The notes under the pieces: generated by a model
The model's database searches: none
What the model was told of the DNA's origin: nothing
Seen by the model: the letters and a program-made list of their open reading frames with translations, nothing else
From: an uncultured Alphaproteobacteria bacterium
GTDB taxonomy: Bacteria; Pseudomonadota; Alphaproteobacteria; CAKMZR01
NCBI GenBank assembly: GCA_929200455.1
Contig: CAKMZR010000003.1
Location: 1-28,478 of the forward strand
Direction of reading: 5' to 3'
DNA: 28,478 nt
Translations under genes and position numbers: made by a program
In this document: positions 1-5,876 of the stretch, piece by piece
How positions within the stretch are numbered: the first letter of the stretch is position 1
Layout: the number at the start of each line of letters is the position of its first letter

Positions 1-1401
1 GTGTTGGGTTATACGGGACACATGGATCTTTCGAGGGGGGGTGAGGAGAGAAGGGGGGGTGAGGAGAGTTTGTATGCACGTCTTCCGTCGCCTAGGGTGG
101 GTAAGAGTGGGATGGAGCGAGTATTGGATTCGTCTTTGCGTGGTCAGGTAGGGATTCGCCAAGTAGAGAGCAATGCGTTGGGTCGTGTGGTGAGGGAGAT
201 AGGACGAGAGGAGAGCAAGACGGGGGAGAAGGTGCGGTTGACGTTGGACGTGGACTTGCAGAGATTTTTGCATTTTCAGATGCGGAAGGTTCGGGCGGGA
301 GGAGCGATGTTGATAGATCCTTGGACGGGTTCAGTGCGAGCGATGGTTTCGAAGCCTGATTTTGATCCGAATATATTTTCGCGAGACTTGTCTGTATCGG
401 AGTGGGAAGATTTTCGACGTCGTCGTCCGTCACCCTTGTTGAATCGGGTGACGGGTCAGAGTTATGCCCCGGGTTCATTATTTAAGCTTGTGATGATGTT
501 GTCGGCGATGGAGGCGGGTATACCTGTGGGAAGGAGGTATCTTTGTGAGGGTTCGATAGAGGTGGGTCAAGACAGGCTTCACTGTTGGAAGAAGGGGGGT
601 CATGGTCGTTTGAACATGGAGGAGGCTTTGAGGAGTTCGTGTGATGTTTGGTTTTATCGTGTGATGGAGGATTTGGGATTGGAGCGTGCGATGGAGACGG
701 CGCGGAAGTTGGGATTTGGGGAGAAGGTGGGGGATGATCATTTTCTTTTTGAGCGTACGGGTTTGCTGCCTTCGCGAGCGTGGAAGGAGGAGAGATTTGG
801 GAGTTCTTGGACGTTGGGCGATTCGTTGGTGGTGGGCATAGGTCAGGGTTATGTATCGGGAACGTTGGCACAGATGGGTATGATGATGTCGCGTCTTTTG
901 ACGGGGGGTGTGACACGTAATTTGCGATTATTGGAAGCGGATTCTGAGTCTGTGAAGAGCGAGTTGTCTGGGGATGAGCTTTACCGTAGTGGATATTTTG
1001 GGGGTAAGAGGGAGGAGGATGAGTCGTATGTGTCGATAGATCCTTTGCACCGCCGTGTGATTTTGCGAGCAACAGATCAGGTTGTGAACGACAAGAGGGG
1101 AACGGCGTACCGTTTGCGTTTGCGTTATCCAGGTTTGAGTTTTGCGGGCAAGACGGGAACGAGTCAGGTTCGTCGTATTAGTGCGGCGGAGCGGGAGGAG
1201 GGTGTGAAGAAGAACGAGGATTTGCCTTGGAGGTTGCGTGATCATTCATTATTTGCGGGTTATGCGCCATTGGATTTGCCGCGTTATGTGATGGTGGTGT
1301 TGATAGAGCACGGGGGCAGTTCGACGCGAGCGGCGGTTCCTATAGCACGAGAGATGTTGCTGAGGACGCAGATAGGTTTTGATCAGGGCATAGACACATG
1401 A
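1..1401 (+). CDS. mrdA: Penicillin-binding protein 2, peptidoglycan transpeptidase (5' end cut off by window)
   Basis: PBP2 cross-links peptidoglycan during side-wall elongation, working in the periplasm with RodA as the glycosyltransferase. The window opens inside the gene: the GTG at base 1 is an internal Val codon of the conserved H-V-L-G-Y stretch before the transpeptidase domain, so roughly the first quarter (membrane anchor and start of the pedestal) is missing. Numbered from the first visible codon, the active-site Ser-x-x-Lys is SLFK at 159-162, the second motif is S-C-D at 213-215, and the KTGT box is at 384-387. The CWKKGGHG segment typical of PBP2 lies at about 195-202. An 18-bp in-frame duplication gives a Gly-Gly-Glu-Glu repeat near visible residues 12-22. 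The stop overlaps the start of rodA (ATGA), so the two are translationally coupled. The identification is firm. Confidence 0.95.
   Translation: MLGYTGHMDLSRGGEERRGGEESLYARLPSPRVGKSGMERVLDSSLRGQVGIRQVESNALGRVVREIGREESKTGEKVRLTLDVDLQRFLHFQMRKVRAGGAMLIDPWTGSVRAMVSKPDFDPNIFSRDLSVSEWEDFRRRRPSPLLNRVTGQSYAPGSLFKLVMMLSAMEAGIPVGRRYLCEGSIEVGQDRLHCWKKGGHGRLNMEEALRSSCDVWFYRVMEDLGLERAMETARKLGFGEKVGDDHFLFERTGLLPSRAWKEERFGSSWTLGDSLVVGIGQGYVSGTLAQMGMMMSRLLTGGVTRNLRLLEADSESVKSELSGDELYRSGYFGGKREEDESYVSIDPLHRRVILRATDQVVNDKRGTAYRLRLRYPGLSFAGKTGTSQVRRISAAEREEGVKKNEDLPWRLRDHSLFAGYAPLDLPRYVMVVLIEHGGSSTRAAVPIAREMLLRTQIGFDQGIDT
35..68 (+). repeat. 18-bp in-frame tandem duplication inside mrdA
   Basis: The 16-mer GGGGGGGTGAGGAGAG occurs at 35-50 and again at 53-68, a period of 18 bp or six codons. 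It encodes two Gly-Gly-Glu-Glu blocks in a surface linker of PBP2, just before the conserved region that leads into the transpeptidase domain. Each copy starts with a run of seven G. Confidence 0.8.
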
Positions 1402-2543
1402 TGGAGGTGAGCATTAAGGATCGCCGAGGTCTGAACTACCGTTTATTGAACATGGGCTGGTTTTTGCCTTTTCTGTTGACGGTTCTTTCAGGATTTGGGG
1501 TTATGATGTTGTATGCGGTTGCGATGGGAGATTTGTCGCGTTGGGGATATGGACATATGTTTCATTTTTTTGTGGGTTTTTTGGTGATGTTTGTGATTGC
1601 GATGATTGACTTACGTTTTTTGTATCGTTGGTCGTATGAATTATTTTTTGTGTCGTTGTTTTTTCTTATATTGGTAGAGTTTGTGGGTTCGTCACGTATG
1701 GGAGCACAGCGTTGGTTAGGATTGGGAGGATTTATTTTTCAGCCGTCTGAATTATTAAAGATTACGTTGATATTGGTATTGGCGAGATTTTTTGTGTCTG
1801 GGGTAGCGGAGAGGAAGAGGGAGTGGCTGAGTATAGTGATGTCGTTATGTATGATGATGGTTCCGGTTGTGTTTATTTTGCGACAGCCTGATTTGGGGAC
1901 GGGTTTGGTTTTGATGTTGACGGGATTTTCGATTTTATTTTTGTCAGGTATTCCGTGGAGGAAGCTGAGTGTTCTTGTGGGAGCGGGATTATTGAGTGTC
2001 CCTTTGATGTGGTTTTATGTGTTGCATGCGTATCAGAAGAAGCGTGTTTTGACATTTTTGGGTATAGATTCGGATGTGACGGGAGACATGTATCATATTA
2101 CGCAGTCGAAGATAGCGTTGGGTTCTGGGGGATTGTGGGGACAAGGTTTTTTGGAAGGGAGTCAGAGCAATTTGAGTTTTTTGCCTGAGAAGCAGACGGA
2201 TTTTATTTTTACGGTGATAGCGGAGCAATTTGGATTTGTGGGAGTGTTGGTGGTGTTGGGTTTGTATGGAGTGGTGGTGGTGTATGGATTATGGGTTTCG
2301 ATGAATTCTCGGAATGGTTTTGGGAAGCTTGTGGCATCGGGTGCGAGTATGACGTTTGGATTTTACGTGGTGGTGAACGTGGGCATGGTGAGTGGGATGT
2401 TGCCGGTTGTGGGTATCCCGTTGCCGTTGATTTCGCGAGGGGGAACGTCGATGGTGGTGATGATGGCGTTGATGGGATTGGTGATGAATGTATTGATAGA
2501 GAACAGGCTTTCCCGCCGCGAGGGTATGGGATGGGTGAGGTAG
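1398..2543 (+). CDS. mrdB: RodA, SEDS-family peptidoglycan glycosyltransferase
   Basis: RodA polymerises lipid II into glycan strands in the elongasome, together with PBP2. The 381-residue protein has the usual length and is almost wholly hydrophobic, consistent with about ten membrane segments. Diagnostic stretches are the Q-R-W-L-G-L-G-G-F-I-F-Q-P-S-E-L-L-K region at about 108-125, the R-Q-P-D-L-G-T motif at about 162-168, and the C-terminal P-L-P-L-I-S-R-G-G-T-S block at about 341-351, which separates RodA/FtsW proteins from other membrane proteins. The gene starts at ATG 1398 within the mrdA stop codon; a second ATG follows at 1401 in the same frame. The mrdA-rodA order is widespread in proteobacteria. 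The identification is firm. Confidence 0.95.
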   Translation: MMEVSIKDRRGLNYRLLNMGWFLPFLLTVLSGFGVMMLYAVAMGDLSRWGYGHMFHFFVGFLVMFVIAMIDLRFLYRWSYELFFVSLFFLILVEFVGSSRMGAQRWLGLGGFIFQPSELLKITLILVLARFFVSGVAERKREWLSIVMSLCMMMVPVVFILRQPDLGTGLVLMLTGFSILFLSGIPWRKLSVLVGAGLLSVPLMWFYVLHAYQKKRVLTFLGIDSDVTGDMYHITQSKIALGSGGLWGQGFLEGSQSNLSFLPEKQTDFIFTVIAEQFGFVGVLVVLGLYGVVVVYGLWVSMNSRNGFGKLVASGASMTFGFYVVVNVGMVSGMLPVVGIPLPLISRGGTSMVVMMALMGLVMNVLIENRLSRREGMGWVR

Positions 2544-2571
2544 GGAGTTGCAAATAGAGCAAATCAAGAGA

Positions 2572-2599
2572 TTGACAATAAAACGATCCTTTTTATGAT
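2572..2599 (+). promoter_or_regulatory. Sigma70-type promoter for the efflux lipoprotein gene
   Basis: A perfect -35 hexamer TTGACA at 2572-2577 and a -10 hexamer TATGAT (one mismatch) at 2594-2599 are separated by 16 bp. The predicted start of transcription is near 2606, giving an untranslated leader of about 145 nt before the ATG at 2750. It sits just after the rodA stop and faces the efflux gene. It is the best promoter match I saw in the window. Confidence 0.7.
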
Positions 2600-2618
2600 T
2601 GTGTTAGGTGGTGTCTTT

Positions 2619-2638
2619 GGGGGGAAGGGGGGGGGGGG
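2619..2638 (+). repeat. G6-AA-G12 homopolymer tract in the leader of the efflux gene
   Basis: Six G at 2619-2624, two A, then twelve G at 2627-2638. The tract lies about 20 nt downstream of the predicted transcription start and about 110 nt upstream of the ATG at 2750. Runs of this length are prone to slipped-strand changes during replication. Here it could alter leader length but not the reading frame. Confidence 0.85.
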
Positions 2639-2749
2639 TGAAGGTGGTGGGAAGAGAGTCGTTGGGGTTGGTAGATGTGGGGGGTAGGGAGACGTGATGA
2701 TTTATGGAGTAGGTCGAAGAATTGGCTGAGATATGAGGGCAGAAGGTTG

Positions 2750-2872
2750 ATGATAAACGGAAAGAGTAGACCGGTTCTGAAGTTAGGATTTGGGGACTTG
2801 GTTTTGTGTTTGGTGTTGTTGTTGTCGGCATGTACGGCACCGAAGACGTCGCCTGTGGATCCGCAGGCGTGA
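2750..2872 (+). CDS. Lipoprotein signal peptide of the TolC-family protein, ended early by an in-frame TGA
   Basis: This 40-residue open frame starts at ATG 2750 with AGAAGG just upstream. It has a basic start, a hydrophobic core and a lipobox L-L-S-A-C with the lipidated Cys at residue 28, followed by 12 residues and a TGA at 2870-2872. The next codons are in the same frame and lead directly into a TolC-family body at 2876. A signal peptide plus a short tether is how an outer-membrane efflux lipoprotein normally begins, so I read this as the detached front of that gene and not a separate small protein. An upstream in-frame ATG exists at 2675, but it would put about 25 polar residues before the signal peptide and I do not favour it. 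Confidence 0.7.
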   Translation: MINGKSRPVLKLGFGDLVLCLVLLLSACTAPKTSPVDPQA

Positions 2873-2875
2873 GGA

Positions 2876-4297
2876 TTGGATCAGCAACAACGGTTGTCGG
2901 AGGTGTACGCAAGGCAAGAGCCGTTAGGCGGAGCCTTGACACTGTCGGAGGCGATGGCGCGTTCTGTAGCGTACAACATGGACTATCGTCTGGCACTTTT
3001 GGAGACGCAGTTGGCGTTGGAGCGAGCAGATCTTACGCGTTATGACATGTTGCCGAAGGTTGTGGCGAAGGCGGGTTACACGATAAGAAATTCGTCGCTT
3101 CATGTGCGGACGTTAGACGAAACGTCGAATACCCTTAGCAGTTTCGAGCGTAGGGGAGATGCGGATAATTTGACGGGCAAACTGTCATTGTCGTGGAATA
3201 TTATAGACTATGGTCTTGCGAGCATACGGGGACAGCAAAAGGCGGACGAGGCTCGGGTGATGAACGAGAGACGCCGTAAGGTGGTGCAAGGTATTATACA
3301 AGACGTGCGTGTGGCGTACTGGCGTTCTGTGGCTTCTGAGCGGATGACGGGGAATATAGGTGCTGTGATGTTGCGTCTTAACGAGGCTTTGAGGGAATCT
3401 GAGCTTGTAGAGATTCAGCGTGTGTTGCCTCCTCTTGAGGCTTTGGAGTACCAAAAGCGTATTTATTTGATTTTGCAGACCTTGGAGGGTATGCGTCGCA
3501 GTTTGGTGACGGTGAAATCGGATTTGCGTCGTTTGATTAATCTTCAGCCAGGTCAAAATTTTCGGGTATTGATTCCGCATGATATGGATCTGAGCAGTCT
3601 TGAGAATCGGTTCCAAGACGTGAATCGTTTGGAGCGAGAGGCTTTGGGGAATCGCCCTGAGATGAGGTCTCAGAAGTACGGTGAGCGGATAACGGTTGCG
3701 GAAACGGAGCGCGAATTGCGGAAAATGCTGCCGAATCTTGAGATTAACACGGACGCTGTTTTTAATAACAGCCGTTATGTTCAAGATAATTTCTGGGTAG
3801 GACTTGGTTCTGCGGTGTCGTGGAATTTGATGGATCTGTTTTCTCGCGGCGAGCGTCTGAAGGTGAGGGAGCGTGCCCAAGACATAGAGCGTCTCCGAAC
3901 GTTGGCTCTTGCGGCAGCAGTTGTGGCACAGGTGAACATATCGTTTGAAGATTTTAAGCAGAGTCTTCGAGAGTTTCGGAACACGGAGAAGATTTATCAG
4001 GTGAACAGACGGATAGCAGAACAGGTGGGCAGTGTAGCCTCCCGCCAAACGATTCCTCCTCTTGAGCAAATTGAGGCAGAGACGAATAGTCTTATTTCTC
4101 AGTTGAATCTTGACTTAGCCTTTGCGGATATTCAGGCGTCTTATGGCCAGGTCTTGGTGTCTGTGGGGAATGATCCGTTGCCTGAGAGTTTGGTCTCTAC
4201 GGACTTGTCACAGTTGGTGAGTGTTTTTGAGTCGTACAATAAGAATTTTGGTGTGCGTTATGACTTGCCTATCTATTTGCTGTACTACAATATTTAG
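2876..4297 (+). CDS. TolC-family outer-membrane efflux protein, body separated from its signal peptide by a nonsense codon
   Basis: Outer-membrane factors of this family form trimeric channels that take substrates from inner-membrane efflux or type I export pumps. The 473-residue open frame begins (TTG at 2876) one codon after a TGA and shares the frame of the lipoprotein leader at 2750-2872. The start of the mature region, with L-T-L-S-E-A-M-A-R-S at about 22-31 followed by N-x-D-Y-R-L-A-L-L-E, is the typical first helix of an outer-membrane efflux domain. The rest is long amphipathic helices in two repeats, as expected. Leader plus body give about 515 residues, a normal size for a lipidated member. 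Alone, the body has no export signal and only a poor start site, so it is a non-functional fragment unless the TGA is read through or is a sequence error. No pump genes lie next to it. Confidence 0.8.
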   Translation: MDQQQRLSEVYARQEPLGGALTLSEAMARSVAYNMDYRLALLETQLALERADLTRYDMLPKVVAKAGYTIRNSSLHVRTLDETSNTLSSFERRGDADNLTGKLSLSWNIIDYGLASIRGQQKADEARVMNERRRKVVQGIIQDVRVAYWRSVASERMTGNIGAVMLRLNEALRESELVEIQRVLPPLEALEYQKRIYLILQTLEGMRRSLVTVKSDLRRLINLQPGQNFRVLIPHDMDLSSLENRFQDVNRLEREALGNRPEMRSQKYGERITVAETERELRKMLPNLEINTDAVFNNSRYVQDNFWVGLGSAVSWNLMDLFSRGERLKVRERAQDIERLRTLALAAAVVAQVNISFEDFKQSLREFRNTEKIYQVNRRIAEQVGSVASRQTIPPLEQIEAETNSLISQLNLDLAFADIQASYGQVLVSVGNDPLPESLVSTDLSQLVSVFESYNKNFGVRYDLPIYLLYYNI

Positions 4298-4308
4298 TGA
4301 GCTGGAGC

Positions 4309-4406
4309 TAAGCTGGAGTGTCTAAGCTGAGGTTCCTAAGCTGGAGTGCCTGAGGGCGAGAGTTGAGGTGGGGGGGCAAGAGCTGGGGTGTCTAAGCTGG
4401 GGCAGG
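4309..4406 (+). repeat. Degenerate 14-bp tandem repeat between convergent genes
   Basis: Three adjacent 14-bp units sit at 4309-4322 (TAAGCTGGAGTGTC), 4323-4336 (TAAGCTGAGGTTCC) and 4337-4350 (TAAGCTGGAGTGCC). After a diverged stretch there are further related copies at about 4379-4392 and 4393-4406. The array lies between the end of the efflux gene and the end of tesA, which converge here. I see no clear hairpin with a T run, so a terminator role is not shown. Confidence 0.75.
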
Positions 4407-4422
4407 GGTGAGGGATGAACAA

Positions 4423-5103
4423 CTATCCTGTGGGTTTGCAGAGGGGAAGGATTTTCTCGACATGAGGTGTGATTCTCACGACAATTTCGCGGATGCCTTG
4501 GGCATTTGGGTGTATTTGGTCTTTGAGATTGAGGTGTGATTTTGTGGCGACTCCGTCGAGAAAGAAGGGGTAGAAGGGGACATTGTGTTTTGATGCGAGT
4601 CTTGGGTAGATATTATTAAATTTTGTGGCGTAATCTTCGCCCATATTGGGCAGGGCTTTCATGCCTGTGAGGAGGACGAGAATATTTTGTTTTTTGATTT
4701 TTTGGATGATGAGGTTGAGATTTTTTTCTGTTTGAGGATTTGGCAGGCCTCGGAGCATATCGTTTGCGCCGAGTTCGATGATAATGAATCCGGGTTTATC
4801 GAAGAGTTGCCAATCGAGTCTAGCAAGAGCACTTGTGGTGGTATCGCCTGAGACTCCGCCATTAATGACTTCGACATGGTGTTGTTTGTCGATGAGTGAT
4901 TGTTCGAGTACTTTTGGGAAGGCTTGATTTTTTGGGAGTCCGTATCCTGCGGAGAGGCTGTCGCCGAAGACGAGGATTCGGCAAGGATTTTCGGCCCAAG
5001 CGAGAGAGGGTATGGTGGTGAGGAGGAGGGATAGGATGATGATGAGGTTGAGCGTAACAAAATGTAATAAGTTTGCGGGTTGGTATTGTATAGAGGGGAT
5101 CAT
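4423..5103 (-). CDS. tesA: TesA, periplasmic SGNH/GDSL esterase (thioesterase I / arylesterase / lysophospholipase L1 family)
   Basis: This periplasmic hydrolase acts on acyl-CoA, aryl ester and lysophospholipid substrates. I place the start at ATG 5103, which gives 226 residues and a clean signal peptide ending A-W-A at about 36; the frame stays open further upstream, but that part overlaps the divergent promoter and gene. SGNH blocks are all present: G-D-S-L at 47-50 with Ser49 as nucleophile, the Gly of G-G-V-S-G-D, the Asn of G-A-N-D-M-L-R-G, and D-x-x-H in D-Q-I-H-P-N near the C-terminus. It is divergent from an ABC transporter pair of the YbbA-YbbP type, the same neighbourhood as in E. 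coli. Shine-Dalgarno support for the start is weak. The function is firm as a family assignment. Confidence 0.92.
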   Translation of the reverse strand: MIPSIQYQPANLLHFVTLNLIIILSLLLTTIPSLAWAENPCRILVFGDSLSAGYGLPKNQAFPKVLEQSLIDKQHHVEVINGGVSGDTTTSALARLDWQLFDKPGFIIIELGANDMLRGLPNPQTEKNLNLIIQKIKKQNILVLLTGMKALPNMGEDYATKFNNIYPRLASKHNVPFYPFFLDGVATKSHLNLKDQIHPNAQGIREIVVRITPHVEKILPLCKPTG

Positions 5104-5113
5104 GGTGTCATCT

Positions 5114-5141
5114 TTGATAGGAGGGGTTGGTAGAGTACGAT
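5114..5141 (+). promoter_or_regulatory. Candidate sigma70-type promoter for ybbA-ybbP
   Basis: TTGATA at 5114-5119 (five of six to TTGACA) and TACGAT at 5136-5141 (four of six to TATAAT) are 16 bp apart, in the 83-bp gap between the divergent tesA and ybbA starts. Transcription would begin near 5148, about 40 nt before the preferred ATG at 5187. That placement is one reason to reject the earlier GTG-type start of ybbA. Confidence 0.4.
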
Positions 5142-5186
5142 AGGAAAAGAGAAGTTTTTTTGCAAGAGAAGTTTTTGGAGATAGAG

Positions 5187-5876
5187 ATGGAAGGTCAAGT
5201 ACTGTTGACGGCAGAAGATGTACGTTTGAGTTTTGGAGAGGAGGGAAAGAAACGCGTGGATGTTCTCCGCGGTGTTGATTTGACTTTGAAGAGGGGTGAG
5301 ATTGTGGGATTGGTGGGGCCTTCAGGTTCTGGCAAGACTTCACTTATGATGGTGTTGTCTGGATTGGAGAAGGTGAGCGGGGGTCGTATAGACGTGGATG
5401 GTTGTGATATAGCGTCCTTGGACGAGGATGAGTTGACATTATTCCGCCGTCGTCATGTGGGAATAGTGTTTCAGCATTTTCATTTGATGGCGAACATGAC
5501 GGCTCACGAGAACGTGGCGTTGCCTTTGGGTTTATTGAAGGATGAGCATGCGTGGGAGAAGGCGTCGGAGATGTTGGATACTGTGGGTTTAGGGAATCGT
5601 TTGGATCATTATCCGCGAGAATTGTCGGGAGGTGAGCAGCAGCGCGTGGCGGTTGCTCGGGCGTTTGTGGGTTCGTCGAAGTTGGTATTTGCGGATGAGC
5701 CTACGGGGAATTTGGATGAGGAGACGGGTCATAGGGTGAGGGATTTAATTTTTTCGCAGGCGGAGGAGAAGGGCACGTCTGTTTTGTTGATATCGCACGA
5801 CAAGGATTTGGCGTTGTCATGTACGCGTTGTGTGACGTTGAAGGAGGGTAAATTGAAGGATATGGGGGATGATTAA
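5187..5876 (+). CDS. ybbA: ABC transporter ATP-binding protein, YbbA/LolD-type
   Basis: This cytoplasmic ATPase powers an FtsX-fold (MacB/LolCDE-class) complex. The 229-residue form starting at ATG 5187 has a good TTGGAG six bases upstream; an in-frame start at 5127 would add 20 charged residues and overlap the candidate promoter. Motifs: Walker A G-P-S-G-S-G-K-T at 44-51, signature L-S-G-G-E at 146-150, and Walker B L-V-F-A-D-E at 166-171 followed by P-T-G-N-L-D, as expected for the LolD/YbbA/MacB class. It overlaps the permease gene by 8 bp. Next to tesA and a large two-FtsX-domain permease, it is best read as YbbA. LolD is the main alternative, but LolD normally sits with LolC/E, which are half this permease's size. 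Confidence 0.9.
   Translation: MEGQVLLTAEDVRLSFGEEGKKRVDVLRGVDLTLKRGEIVGLVGPSGSGKTSLMMVLSGLEKVSGGRIDVDGCDIASLDEDELTLFRRRHVGIVFQHFHLMANMTAHENVALPLGLLKDEHAWEKASEMLDTVGLGNRLDHYPRELSGGEQQRVAVARAFVGSSKLVFADEPTGNLDEETGHRVRDLIFSQAEEKGTSVLLISHDKDLALSCTRCVTLKEGKLKDMGDD

Noticed and set aside
2870..2872. Reassignment of TGA to tryptophan, which would rescue the efflux gene
   Set aside because: At least seven other genes in the window end in TGA at their normal length, and Trp is encoded by TGG throughout.
4309..4406. CRISPR array
   Set aside because: The units are adjacent 14-mers without unique spacers and no cas gene is present; the same applies to the repeats at 8422-8525 and 15773-15867.
5104..5343. 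Extended N-terminus for TesA up to 5343
   Set aside because: It would precede a normal signal peptide with 80 Pro/Ser-rich residues and run across the ybbA start and promoter.
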